DNA of 64,000 nt from Mesotaenium endlicherianum (GCA_009602735.1 WELA01001939.1:89124-153123); one strand, 5' to 3'. Positions 1-10,870 are shown, numbered from the stretch's first letter. Notes: a model not told the origin generated them from the sequence alone. A program made the numbers and translations.

Positions 1-255
1 CGCGTCGACGCCTTCATGTCGGGGACCGTATGCTGCACGTGTGAATTTCAATGTAGCGTCGATCGACAGGATAATGAGATGAAAGTACGACAATGTCAGG
101 TTGCTGCAGCATCAGCGGGTACTTAGAATTTTGCAAAATTTTACCAAAAGGTGTTCACCAATATTTTTGAAACCGCGAACTTCGCTCATGGATCGTCCTC
201 GGTAGCTGCGAAGCACACTGCCATGACCCCTCTGAGGCCAAGCCTAAGGGCTACC

Positions 256-262
256 TATATAA
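256..262 (+). promoter_or_regulatory. TATA-like box upstream of the hAT-associated region
   Basis: A TATATAA motif at 256-262 is followed about 25-40 bases later by pyrimidine/CA-rich sequence that could hold a transcription start. It points rightwards, towards short exon-like blocks and the hairpin array. It may be the promoter of the hAT gene or of an unrelated gene. The match is short and could be chance. Confidence 0.3.
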
Positions 263-625
263 CAATTTAGTAGCCCATTTCAGTTCATTCTGCAGCACCA
301 TTCAGCCCGTAAGTTGCACTTCTCGCCTTTCGTTCACCTCCATCACTTTATTGCTGTATGCACTTGCTTGCTGTAGCAGGCGTCAACATGTTGTCTTCAC
401 TTCGTGATTCTAATGTGCGTGCTTTTTTATATATAATGTACATTCTCGATTGGGATGGCCTCAATTACCTGTTTTATCTTGCTTCTTGTAATGTTTATGC
501 TGCTCAGTATTTCAGATTTGTATTATAGTGGTTGCTCTAACAAGTTTTCAAATGTCACTCAAATTTGTCTTGGCCCGTATACTGTATTGCTTACATTCTA
601 TTCAACAGTTTTGCTACTTTCAGGG

Positions 626-955
626 ACGTCGACAGAAGAAAGTGGCCGGACATTCATATTGCCACTGGGCCGATTTGCCAAATTGATAAGGTCAGATTTG
701 CTCCCCCTCTTTGCTTTCTCATTTGTTCTTCGTGTTTGATAATCTCTTAGATTTTTTCGTGTAATGGCCTCATTGTTGGATGTTTAGCATTTCAATGGTT
801 ACCATGTAGGGATGTGTTTGTATACCAAATAGCATGGTCCAATTGCTCTTATGTGTACTAAATCTTTTGTGCCCTTTGTTTTCTATGTGTCTTCAATATA
901 GAAGGCTTTGGAAGCTCAATTCTACTATCCTCCTACACGTGCATCAGATACTTAG
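626..955 (+). other. Possible short exons of an unrecognised gene
   Basis: Two blocks have splice-like borders. The first (about 626-692) follows a pyrimidine-rich AG and ends at AAG|GT; one frame reads RDVDRRKWPDIHIATGPICQ. The second (about 901-955) follows an AG and ends at a TAG that abuts GTATGT; it reads ALEAQFYYPPTRASDT in the phase the first block would leave. I recognise no domain. They may be 5' exons of the gene that ends in the hAT transposase, or an unrelated small gene. Confidence 0.22.
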
Positions 956-1319
956 GTATGTCTCGTTGTTGATGGCTGCTCTCTTGCTCGCTTGCTCACG
1001 TGTTGCTTTTATTTTGCTTTCCTGTTGCTGCTTTTTCTCTTTCTAGCTGTTGTGTCTTTGCTTTCCAGTTGCTAATCTCATGCTCTTGTCCTTCTCTGCC
1101 TCTGCTCTTTTGCTTTTTGGCTGCTGTGTCTTTGCTTTCCAATTGCTGCTGTGACGCTCTTTTGCTTTCTTATAGCTGCTTTCTTGCCTTCTTGCTGCTA
1201 GTCTGATGCTCTTTTGCTTCTCTGCTTGTGCTTGTTTGCTGTCCTGATGCTGCCTGCTTGCTCACCTGTTGGGTCTCTTGCTCTTTTCCTTTCTCGTTGC
1301 TGCTTTTGTGCCTTCCTGC

Positions 1320-2540
1320 TGATGCTCTATTGCTCTATTGCGCGGGCAGGCCAAAAGGAGCAAGGCGGCAGCCCTTGCACCTACCAACACGCCACAGTCA
1401 TCCGAGTCCTATATCGGGTCCATTGCCCCCCCCTCAACTCTTCCATCTTTCTTGCTATCTTTTCTGGCCTGCCTTGTTCTTTATGCTTGTGTCTTCTGCG
1501 TGCTCTCTGCGCTGTCTCCTTGTGCTTGCTTGTTTGTGTCCTGTCGCTTACGGCTACCCGTATGTTGCATTGTTTTACAACTTTGTCTCCTTGTTTGTCT
1601 TGTATGAAGCATGGAAATACAGAAAGGAGTTAGTAGACCCCCTTGTGCCTATCGACGCGTGTGCCTATTGTCGCATGAGTGACCTCGACACGTGGACAGG
1701 TGCCTCAACCCTCCCTCCTTCCTCTTCCCGCTCTCTCTTGTGTCCCTTGTTTGCTCTTGTCAGGCCTAGCTGCCAGCCCCTTGCGTTCTTTTGTGGGGCT
1801 GGCTGCCAGCCCCTTGCTTGCTGCTGTCGGGGTTGGCGGCCAGCCCGTGCTTGCTGTTTTATGGTTCAGTGGGGGCGGGCTTGCTTGCTGTTTTAGGGTC
1901 TTAGTTGGGGCTGGCTGTTGTCTTACTTGCCCCTGTCGGGGCTGGCGGCCAACCCCGTGCTCTTGTCGGGGCTGGCTTATTGATGCTCTAATGCTCTATT
2001 GCTCTATTGCGCGCGGGCAGGCCAAAAGGAGCAAGGCGGCAGCCCTTGCACCTACCGACACGCCACAGTCATCCGAGTCCTATATCGGGTCCGTTGCCCC
2101 CCTCCCCCACTCTTCCGTCTTTCTTGCTATCTTTCCTGGCCTGCCTTGTTCTTTATGCTCGTGTCTTTTGCGTACTCTCTGCGCTGTCTCCTTGTGCTTG
2201 CTTGTTTGTGTCCTGTTGCTTACGGCTACCCGTACGTTGCATTGTTTTACAACTTTGTCTCCTTGTTTGTCTTGTATGAAGCATGGAAATACAGAAAGGA
2301 GTTAATAGACCCCCTTGTGCCTATCGACGCGTGTGCCTATTGTCGCATGAGTGACCTCGACACGTGGACAGGTGCCTCAACCCTCCCTCCTTCCTCTTTC
2401 CCGCTCTCTCTTGTGTCCCTTGTTTGCTCTTGTCGAGCCTGGCTGCCAGCCCCTTGTGTTCTTTTGTGGGGCTGGCTGCCAGCCCTTTGCGTGCTGTTGG
2501 AGGGTTTTAGCCGGGGTGGGCTGGCTGCCCCTTGCTTGCT
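1320..2540 (+). repeat. Direct tandem duplication, period about 671-672 bp
   Basis: The block starting near 1320 is repeated near 1991 with an offset of 671-672 bases and only scattered substitutions. Both copies carry the same exon-like stretch (reading AKRSKAAALAPTNTPQSSES in copy 1), the same block with CATGGAAATACAGAAAGGAG, and a stretch of the hairpin repeat. The copies are diverged enough that this is not a trivial assembly duplication. Whether the shared blocks are true exons is unclear because the reading phase between them cannot be fixed. Confidence 0.7.
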
Positions 2541-2760
2541 ATTTTAGACCTTTAGTTGGGGCTGGTTATCGTTGTGCTTGCTCTTGTTGGGGCCGGCGGC
2601 CAACCCCGTGCGTGCTCCTGCCAGGGCTGGCTGCCAGCCTCGAGCTTGCTCTTGTTGGGGCTGGATGCAAGCCCCTTGCTTGCTGCTGTCGGGGATGTCG
2701 GGGATGGCGGCCAGCCCGTGCTTGCTGTTTTATGGTTCAGTCGGGGCGGGCTTGCTTGCT
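1740..2760 (+). repeat. GC-rich hairpin minisatellite, block 1
   Basis: Imperfect tandem units of about 33-36 bp are built around GGGGCTGGCTGCCAGCCCC, which is self-complementary (for example 1795-1813: 9-bp arms, 1-base loop). Units are separated by CTTGCTTGCT-type linkers and by a longer phrase containing GGTCTTAGTTGGGGCTGG. The same array resumes at 4026 and 10580 after inserted elements, so it was once one block in front of the hAT transposase. Confidence 0.8.
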
Positions 2761-4025
2761 TGAAATGAATCTTGCTTATTCAAGATTAATATATTTCATT
2801 TAAATATAAGATCAGAGATAGGTGGAAGCGTGTGAAATCAGGGAGCGATCGTCGCCCTTCCAAGATTTCTGTTTACTCGTCTATAATCCTGGACTCACTT
2901 ACGTTAGTGTGCCATAGTTGCACACTAATACAAGGCACAAGAAAGAGGCGAGCTTGAGGACTAGAGCTTCTCCTTTAGAAACTCATGGCCTCTTGCCTAC
3001 CCGGCATACAAGCATGTGTAAGCACATACACAACATCAGGGGGCTGAATAGCAAAGGCGCTCTCATTCAGATGACCATAAAGTAGCTAAAATACATCCCA
3101 CTGACTTAGGTGCAAAACCATAGAATTTGTCCGCTGTGTGACCCCAAAATGTCACCGAAATGTCAGAGGGCATAACTCTGTCAATACTACTTCAAATTGA
3201 GCAAACTTAACGGTAACGGATGCATCTTGACGAGACCTTTCCAAAAAGTCCTAGTTCGCTCCATTTGAAGCGCAGACAAAGCAGCCATGTTAATTTCCGT
3301 GAAGGCTGGTCATTAGAACGAACCCAAAAGGTGCACACATGACTTGCAAGTAGAAATCCGACTGTAAAGCCTACTGTCCAGAATGAGGGACCACGAGATC
3401 CCAGCCTGCTATGTACCTAGTGACCACCTGGTTGACCACGGCGCAAGGTGCGCCGTTTCGTGGGAAACTCGTTAAGTTGGGACCCACGAATCCAGGTATA
3501 ACGACCATATTAATTGGTTGATTGACTGAAGTCCTAACTGTTCAGTTGACTGACGACGGCTCCGCCTACCCCGGAGTTAACCACACTGGTAGGACATCGT
3601 TTCACCAAATCTCAGTCGACCTTCCGACTTTCAGTATACTACGGTCACATGTGCTAATCTACACATAATAATATAAATGAATATATCTATCCTCAGCGTA
3701 CTAAAGCTAAGTATTCTGACTAATATCAAGCGGGCTCACTATACGTCAACCTACTGATATTATATCCTATATAATTGGTACACAAAGTCAGCAAACTATA
3801 CTATGATACAAAGTCATCCTGCTGACCTTTTCAACAAAGTCAGCAAACTACACTATGATACAAAGTCATGTTGCTGACCTTTTTGACAAAGTAAGTAAAC
3901 TCGCATTACATCGACATACATTCATTTATATGAACTCGCTCATGTGAGTATGTTGACATAAAACTTATTTAGGGTTGTATTTGTATATGAAATCAATTAA
4001 ATAAATAATGGACTGATTCATTACA
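2761..4025. mobile_element. Solo-LTR-like element A (TG...CA, 5-bp TSD)
   Basis: The 1,265-bp AT-rich insertion starts TGAAATGAATC and ends GATTCATTACA, so its ends are TG...CA and imperfect inverted repeats. TTGCT at 2756-2760 is repeated at 4026-4030, and the hairpin array reads continuously across if the element and one copy are removed. TG...CA ends with a 5-bp duplication are the LTR retrotransposon hallmark. There is no coding capacity, so a solo LTR is the simplest reading. It contains a 52-bp tandem repeat near 3782-3890. A related copy (element B) lies at 4763. Confidence 0.65.
3782..3890. repeat. 52-bp tandem repeat inside element A
   Basis: Two adjacent copies begin ACAAAGTCAGCAAACTA and end near GCTGACCTTTT, with a third degenerate start (CAAAGTAAGTAAACT) after them. 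The copies differ at a handful of bases. Confidence 0.7.
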
Positions 4026-4762
4026 TTGCTGTTTTAGGGTCTTAGTTGGGGCTGGCTGTTGTCGTGCTTGCTTCTGTCGGGGCTGGCGGTCAACCCCGTG
4101 CGTGCTCCTGCCAGGGCTGGCTGCCAGCCCCGTGCTTGCTCTTGTTTGGGCTGGCGGACAGTCCGTGCCTGCTGATAATGGTTTTAGTCGGGGCGGGCTT
4201 GCTTGCTGTTTTAGGGTCTTAGTTGGGGCTGGCTATTGTCTTGCTTGCTCATGTCGGGGCTGGCAGCCAACCCCGTGCGTGCTCTTGTCGGGGCTGGCTG
4301 CTAGCCCCATGCTTGCACTTGTCGGGGCTGGTTGCTAGCCCCGTGCTTGCTTTTGTCGGTTCTGGCTGCCAGCCCCTTGCTTGCTGCTGTTGGGGCTCGC
4401 AGCCAGCCTGTGCTTGCTGTTTTAGGGTTTAGTCGGGGCGGGCTTGCTTGCTATTTTAGGGTCTTAGTTGGGGCTGGCTATTGTCCTGCTTGCTCCTGTC
4501 AGGACTGGCGGCCAACCCCGTGCGTGCTCTTTTTGGGGCTGGCTGCCAGCCCCTTGCTTGCTGCTGTTGGGGCTAGCAGCAAGCCCGTGCTTGCTATTTT
4601 AGGATTTAGTCGGGGCGGGCTTGCTTGCTGTTTTAGGGTCTTAGTTGGGGCTGGTTGTTGTCTTGCTTGCTCGTGTCGGGGCTGGCAGCCAACCCCGTGC
4701 GTGCTCTTGTCTGGGCTGCTTGCCCCGTGCTTGCTCTTGTTGGGGCTGGCTGCCAGCCTCTT
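4026..4762 (+). repeat. GC-rich hairpin minisatellite, block 2
   Basis: This continues the array interrupted by element A, with the same GGGGCTGG/CCAGCCCC palindromic units and the recurring phrase GTCTTAGTTGGGGCTGG near 4036, 4215, 4461 and 4638. That spacing of about 177-246 bp suggests a higher-order unit. Long open frames here on both strands are by-products of the stop-poor repeat, not genes. Confidence 0.8.
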
Positions 4763-5151
4763 TGAAATGAATCGACTTACCAAATAGACGATTAACGATT
4801 AACAATTAATGAAGATCTTTATATCAGCAAGTAATCTTTATGGTATTTGTTGTAAAGAGAATAAACAGCAAAGGACAACACACTAGCAGTAGACCACAGT
4901 TCGCAAGTCAAATGCAAGTAAACTAGCATCAATAATGCAATTAGTAAACTTATACATAAGCAAGGTTAGAAGACAGTGCGTGTCAATGGCTTCTCGCCTT
5001 GGATTCAGATCTCTCTCTCAGTAAGCTGTACAAGAGAGTTGGCCTCGTTTCCAAATGCCGAAATCGAGAGCAATGCCTAGCATATGTACATGGAATGAGT
5101 TTACTGTTCAACGGCCAGTGCGATGGCACCGCCTAATCACGTTGGTAGGAC

Positions 5152-5159
5152 CTCGGTTA
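5152..5159. repeat. 8-bp target site duplication of the hAT element, left copy
   Basis: CTCGGTTA occurs directly before the left terminus at 5160 and again at 10228-10235 directly after the right terminus. An exact 8-bp duplication is the hAT superfamily signature. Confidence 0.85.
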
Positions 5160-5979
5160 CGGGGTTACGCCGTACGCTAGTACGCTAAATACGCTTCGTA
5201 CGCTAGTTTGCTAAATTTGATATGTAAAAAGTTGGCTCCGTTCGCTTAGTACGCTAAGTACGTGCTAATGTCGACGTCACGACATTACATTTGAACGTCA
5301 ACGGTAAGTCCTGACGGTCGCACGTGTAAAAGTACATTTGTACTTCTTTTCTAGAAAGCCGGGTAGCAAAAAAACTTTTTTTACCAGGCAAAAAAAAATT
5401 GAGAGATTTAACCTTTTTTCGTTTTGCCTCATTGGCTAGCGATCTCTAGCAGCGGGTTATGATCTTGCGTCGCTACAGATTATCATGAAAGAGAGGCAAC
5501 CACTACATCAAAAAGAGATGATATAAGTTAACCCATGAACAAATTCATATTGCATTGCTCATGTAATTTTTAGCTATTTTAATTAGATCATCCTCATTTG
5601 TCGATTGCGCAGCTAACTATGTCTGAAACTAACCTACCAACTAGAATACGAGTGGCTTTTGAGCTTATAATGAAGGTGGCAATTTAATATGCATAGCAAT
5701 GTTCCAGCTTCCATTATCAAACAATATGTATAATAATGATATTTTTACAAACAATAAAACCCCACATAATAATTGAGTCCTTAAATTCTTGACAGTTAAT
5801 GTGCATGTATTGCCAACTATAATTTAATGTAAGAGCTAAACTCTTAACACCTTCACATTACAAGCATGACCTTCCTTGCCTCTTTTTTGCATGCATAAAC
5901 ACACATATACAATTCAAGTGGCCAATCAAATAAAACAAAGTGTTCAAAAGCCGAGAGCAATCAGACGTCGAGGGGTACA

Positions 5980-6450
5980 AAGAGAGCGAGATGGAGAGGA
6001 AAAAAATCGAAGAGAGAGGAGAGAGACAAGCCTGCAACAGCAGCCTTCACAACCCCCTCAGACATGGAACCAGCCGCAAGCACATGTAAAGGGGGAGAGA
6101 GATGTCAAGAAAATAGTGGGGGAGGGAAAGAGAGGGCGAGAGGAGAGGGAGCAAGAGAGAAATAGGGACAAGTTAAAAAAGAGTGACAAGCGTGCTGCTG
6201 CTGCAGCCCCAATGACCCCCTGATGTATGGCAGCACCTGCCAGCACACACAAAGAGAGAGAGGGAGAGGAATGGAGAGGGTGAGAGAAAGGAAGAGAGGG
6301 AGAGGGGGAGAGGGGAAGAGGGAGAAAGAGCCCCCCAACAACCCCTCCGACAACGACTCGTAAAGTGGCAGAGACAATGAAAGAACGGGAAAGAGAGAGA
6401 TATAGAAGGGCCCCTCCCCCTGGCTCCCCCTCTAGCTGTGGCATTCAAGA
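5980..6450. repeat. GA-rich low-complexity tract
   Basis: Long runs of AGAGAG/GGGAGAG on the plus strand give stop-free frames on the opposite strand that read as Ser/Pro/Leu-rich junk. I see no gene. Similar shorter GA tracts lie at 8170-8240 and 8805-8850. Confidence 0.7.
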
Positions 6451-6749
6451 GCCCAAGGAGGCACTAGTGGCACGTCAAGTACAAAGGGAGGGGGCATAAG
6501 ACACCGAGGTGGTGATGAACCAAGGTGGAAACAGGAAGCAGGTAACAAGCGACAGGTGGCAAGGGTACGGGAAGCAGCATGTGGCAGGTGGCAGTCGGCA
6601 AGCTACAAGAGGCAAGCGGTAACACACACCAAATCTACACCGTCGGAAGACACAGCTGCTTGTTGGGCACACCCCCCACTGCGTCGGTGCATGTACAAGG
6701 CAACCATAGGCGGGGGGGGGATGCGTACAACTTACCTTCGGCTCACCAG

Positions 6750-8150
6750 GAAGATGCCGCTGGGCCTGGCACATTGACACACACGCACCAGGCACGCACC
6801 AGGCGCTCATTGTTGTCAGCTGCCCATACACATGAGCGTACACGTAGACACGTCTTATACGCACGTGTACACGCACATACCTCCGCAGAGGCCCAGTTGC
6901 GCCCCCACGTGCGCGCGCGTGCGCCGCACTCGCCCACCCGCTCTCCTGCCCTGCCCGCGCAAGCACACACACTGGTATACAGGCACAAACACGCCCCCTG
7001 CCCGCCCGCGCACGTGCACACAGGACTGCTAGCACGCTAGCACGCCAATGAGAGCAATGGGGCCAGCAACAAGCTCCCCACCTTGTAGTGCGGCCCGAGG
7101 CGCGTGCCGTTACGCTGGCACGCTCTTGAGCATCGTGGGGCAGATGCCCAGCGCCTTGGCGACCGCGTTGATGGGCAGGTGGAAGTGCTGCGCCAGGTTG
7201 CCCATCGCGAGCTTGCCGGTGTGCTCTCGCTGCGCGCCCCCAAGCCCCCCCCCACCCCTCCTCTCCCCCCCCTNNNNNNNNNNNNNNNNNNNNNNNNTCC
7301 CCCCCCTTCCCCCCCTCTCCCCGCAATCCCCATGAATGCTGACAGCTCACACGTCAGGGGGGACTGACAGGGAGGACGGGCACCAGGCACACAGGCCGGG
7401 AGGTATACGTGCAAACAGACAAACAGATAGGCGGGGAGACACAGGCACGCGGGCGGAGAAACGGAGGTGTAGAGAAGGACTGACGAGCTGCTTGCACCGG
7501 GAGATGGGCAGCAACATACTCAAGCACCCCAGCACCACACCCCGCACAAAGAGGTGCAGGCAGGAGTAGACACACGCACACAGAAATCCACACACCTGCA
7601 GGTGCGCGCCCGCAGCACACGTGCATATGGTCCAAGCCCCCACCCCCCCCCCCCACACTCCCAACGCACCAGCACCAGACCAGAGGCGTGCAGCCGCAGC
7701 CGTTGACCCCCGCACATAGAAGACGCCCAAAGACGCCCGGCGATCATAGCCATCAGCCGCCCATGCACGCGCGTGCACGCAGACACGTGCACAGACGTAC
7801 GTGTACAGATGCACACACTTCCTGCACAGCCCCATGTGCGCACACACGCGCGCAAGCGTGCACCCACTTGCCCACCCGCTCTCCTATCCACACAAGCACA
7901 CACTCTAGTTCACCCGCACCCATTGCTCGCCCGCAAGAACGCAAGCACACAGACTTGTGCGTGTGCACGCGCCAGCCGCCACACACACACACACACACAG
8001 CCATGCTTCTTCATGCAGGTGTGCGCCCCCTGCCCGCACACGCCCCCACCCCCCAACACCCCGGATGCCGCCGCAACCGTCGAACCCGCGCACACACCCC
8101 CCAAAGAGCTCGCCCCCCTCGCTCACGGAAGCAAAAGGGTGAGAGAGAGG
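6750..8150. repeat. CA/CG-alternating, GC-rich tracts
   Basis: Repeated CACACGCACGCGC-type sequence alternates purine and pyrimidine over most of this stretch, interrupted by the RWP-RK exon and an N gap. Overlapping open frames on both strands are rich in His, Thr, Cys, Val and Arg and reflect composition only. Such sequence can adopt Z-form DNA. Confidence 0.6.
7122..7229 (-). pseudogene. RWP-RK domain exon fragment
   Basis: On the minus strand a GCGCGCAG acceptor is followed by a frame reading REHTGKLAMGNLAQHFHLPI and then NAVAKALGICPTMLKS, before a GT and a stop. The N-terminal half of the RWP-RK domain (plant and algal NLP/RKD transcription factors) has this pattern: a helix with a YF/HFxxP-I motif, an A-K-x-L-G core, then C-P-T-x-L-K. 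The second half, including the RWPxRK motif that names the family, is not found downstream on this strand. The exon lies inside the hAT-bounded segment. It is either a captured fragment or the remains of a gene. The exact 3' border (7112 or 7122) is uncertain. Confidence 0.6.
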
Positions 8151-8857
8151 GCATGCATCCAGACGCTCAACTAAGAGGGCTAGGGAGAGGGCGAGGGAAG
8201 CGGAGAGGGGGGAAGAGTGGGGCAGAAAGCGGCAGGCTGTGTGCACTCACCGGGTGCCGGTCATATCCACGCCAGCTGGCGGCAGGGTGACCGCGTGGCT
8301 TGCATGGCAAGGGCCACGCAGGCGTGCACCCCAAGGCCTGCGATGCCTTGTCCTCAGGTGCAGCATGTGGGGAGGCCTTGATGCCAAGCTGCGCCCTGGC
8401 CATCTTCCCACTTCTTGCATCCTCCCTGACATGCCACCTGATATTTCTGCAGCTCCGGGGGACTTGCATGCCGATCTGCTGAAGTGTCCTTAACCCAGAC
8501 AAATTCTTGCCAGGTGGCGCTGGCGGGACAAATCGTGCCCTTTAAACCCTATACACTCTCTTTCCCTACCCGCTCTGCATAACCCCATGGGGTCTCTTGC
8601 AGGCCCGTGCTCTCCATACCACTCCCCATTCCTGCAACATTGTAGACTAGAGGGGGGCCCTGTTAGTATTGATAGGAGGCGGGCAGGAAGTTGAAGCCCA
8701 ATTGAAGCTTAAAGCCCACCCCACGATCTCATCTCCACCCCGCCTGGTTTTGCCAGATGCCCACCAGGGCCCCACAAAGAACTCCCACAAAGACAGGGGG
8801 GAATAGAGAGAGAGAGAGAGAGGGGGGGAATGTGGGGGGACGGAGAGTGAGGAAGAC

Positions 8858-8990
8858 CTGACGGGGTTGCAACGCAGCACCTCCGCAAACAACATGGAGG
8901 GCACCTTCTTGCGCAAGTTGAGCAGCAGCAGCTCGTCCTCCTGCACGTGCACGATGCAAAACAGCCCCTTGCCTTTGAGGAAGCACACGC
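8858..8990 (-). other. Exon-like block, unrecognised protein
   Basis: On the minus strand the block is bounded by a C-rich acceptor ending CAG and by CAG|GTCTTCC. It reads VCFLKGKGLFCIVHVQEDEL, then LLLNLRKKVPSMLFAEVLRC. The sequence is stop-free, hydrophobic/charged and unlike the low-complexity surroundings. It ends in phase 2. A possible next block near 8491-8447 starting GGACACTTCAGCAG would continue the frame. It lies on the same strand as, and upstream of, the RWP-RK exon, so both may come from one captured gene. I do not recognise the family. Confidence 0.3.
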
Positions 8991-10139
8991 CTGCCCCCCC
9001 CACCCCCATGTTGGGGCACACATAGACACCCACCCCCATGTCTGCACACACATAGACACACGTAAGACAGCATGCCCTCCGTCCGGTGCCCCCTTCCCTT
9101 TCGTCTTCAGTACTCCTCACTCTCCTTGGCTAGCTTGCTGCCCCTGCCTCATCCACCCTCATCCATATCTCCAAGCGTTTGTCTGCTTTTGACAAAAAGC
9201 GAGAGACTTCAACTGATAGAGTGTAAGACCTTAAGAATATCAATTGTGAGCTAAGTTAGCTGACGTTCCTCAGTACGCTGCTTGATTGACGGGCATGCAC
9301 TTGCACAATTTCATGCCTTGACTTGCTCAAAATGCAGAGGTTTCTAAACTAGCTCTGTGAGGAAAGTAATCGCGGGTTCTACTTACAGGTAAAATCAACC
9401 TTGGCCCAAGACGAAGTAGTCTATTGGCCGTATCAGCCTTTTCTTAAACCCTTTCTTATGTTGTACATGCTTTGTGGCTGATAAACAACACTCATGCTCA
9501 AAATACGTTAATTTGTACTCCTCACATCGGAGAACTATTCGTTTGACACTTAACCGTGACCTCAGAAGGGATGCTCACTCCGTGAGACAAGAGTAGTGCC
9601 ATGTCTGACAGGGTCAGAGAACGGACAAGGAGGGGGTCCCGCCTCTCAGTTGCATGTGACCTGGCCTTCGAGCCTTACCATAATAGCCGTTTCTAGCCCC
9701 TGTCGGCAATCGTAGAAAAGCCCATCGGCGCGAGAGACATTCGAACTTCAAACCTTTCCAAGCGCCAACCGCGTATAATGTCGTTACTTTGCACCAAATT
9801 TCACCCCCCCAACATTGCTCGTAAAGACTTGTCGCTCGTTTTCAAGAGACAAGCATACAATGCCAGAAGTAGCCTGTCCCGTCTCGACTATTAGGTAATG
9901 GGCAAGTTATATGAACTCTCACCAACTGGTAGCAAGCAGTGGTAGATGGGTTCTCGTTTGCCAAAGCAAGCAAAACGCATTGACACTGAAGATCTTGCCC
10001 TTGCTGCCGAAAGTTTGTCAATTCATTATTTTAGCCCCGTCGCACGGAGGCAACCTGAAACTTCAAAAATAAAAAGCTTAACTTGCGGACTAAACGGGCG
10101 TCGGACGGCGTCGAGGCCCAGTCCGCACGTGTCTAAAAG

Positions 10140-10235
10140 GGTACGCACGCTTAGTACGTGCGTACCGACTCAGTACGTTTAATTAAGCGTACGAAGGTCG
10201 GCCAGTACGGCGTACGGCGTAACCCTGCTCGGTTA
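10140..10235. repeat. hAT right terminus and right target duplication
   Basis: GTACGC-rich subterminal sequence ends in GCGTACGGCGTAACCCTG at 10227, followed by the duplication CTCGGTTA (10228-10235). It is the inverted partner of the terminus at 5160. Confidence 0.8.
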
Positions 10236-10579
10236 ACCAAATCCACCGCCATCTTTCATCATCCCAAATCGCCATTCATCATAGGGATGTCATCTGGCCA
10301 TCCCTCTAGCATACCACACTTAGATGTATATCGAGGCAGTTCGCTGCTATCGAGTACGGAAGTCAGCTGGCTGTCAAAGAATGTGTCAGCAAGCTGACTT
10401 AAGTTGACTTCAGCCTGCTACTTAAGTTGACTTCAGCCTGCTGCTTCCGGCTGAGTCTTTAAATTGATAATTATATAAAGTCCAGCAGACTCAATACTAC
10501 ATAAAGTTCAGCAGGCTGAACGTAATCAACTATTATATTTAAATGAATATTATACCTACCAATATACTGATTCATTACA

Positions 10580-10870
10580 CCCTTGCTTGCTGCTGTTGGG
10601 GCTGGCGACTAGCCCATGCTTGCTATTTTAGGGTTTTGTTGGGGCGGGCTTGCTTGCTATTTTAGGGTCTTAGTTGGGGCTGGCTGTTGGCGTGCTTGCT
10701 CCTGTCGGGGCTGGCAGCCAACTCTGTGCGTGCTCCTATGAGGGCTGGCTGCCAGCCCTGTGCTTGCTGCTGTCAGGGCTGGCCACCAGCCCCTTGCTCG
10801 CTGTTTTAGGGTTGTAGTTGGGGCGGGCTGCCTGCCCCTTGCTTGCTTTTGTTGGGGTTGCCTGCTCTCG
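10580..10870 (+). repeat. GC-rich hairpin minisatellite, block 3
   Basis: This is the remaining part of the array after element B, with the same GGGCTGGC/GCCAGCCC units and linkers. It leads within about 100 bases into the hAT transposase reading frame, so the array sits in the 5' region of that transposon. Confidence 0.75.

Larger units (their letters stand above)
5160..10227. mobile_element. Non-autonomous hAT element carrying gene fragments
   Basis: The left end CGGGGTTACGCCGTACGC and the reverse complement of the right end CAGGGTTACGCCGTACGC match at 17 of 18 bases, and the element is flanked by perfect 8-bp duplications (CTCGGTTA). Beyond the termini both ends carry clustered GTACGC/TAGTACG subterminal motifs. 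The 5,068-bp interior has no transposase. It holds AT-rich sequence (5300-5870), a GA-rich tract (5980-6450), a GC-rich stretch with CA/CG alternation (6750-8150), a 24-base N gap (7274-7297) and exon-like blocks on the minus strand, one of them an RWP-RK domain exon. This is the structure of a Pack-type element. A third family terminus lies at 28287. A resident gene in a very large element is less likely. Confidence 0.75.
4763..10579. mobile_element. Solo-LTR-like element B, split by a hAT insertion
   Basis: It starts TGAAATGAATCG and ends GATTCATTACA like element A, and is flanked by CTCTT (4758-4762) and CCCTT (10580-10584), a 5-bp target duplication with one mismatch inside the hairpin array. 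Without the hAT insertion at 5160-10227 it would be about 741 bp. The part before the insertion (GTTGGTAGGACCTCGGTTA) and after it (ACCAAATCC) line up with element A around 3585-3610 (CTGGTAGGACATCG...ACCAAATCTC), so A serves as a related empty site. No coding region of its own was seen. Confidence 0.6.

Noticed and set aside
1679-2803. Cys/Leu/Gly-rich frames across the hairpin array
   Set aside because: The repeat lacks stops in several frames; the frames follow the repeat unit and have no domain.
3782-3890. Possible CRISPR-like direct repeats
   Set aside because: Only two to three diverged copies with no spacers, inside a eukaryotic solo-LTR-like element.
6058-6448. Ser/Pro/Leu-rich frames opposite the GA tract
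   Set aside because: Stop-poor low-complexity sequence; several frames are open at once, as expected from composition.
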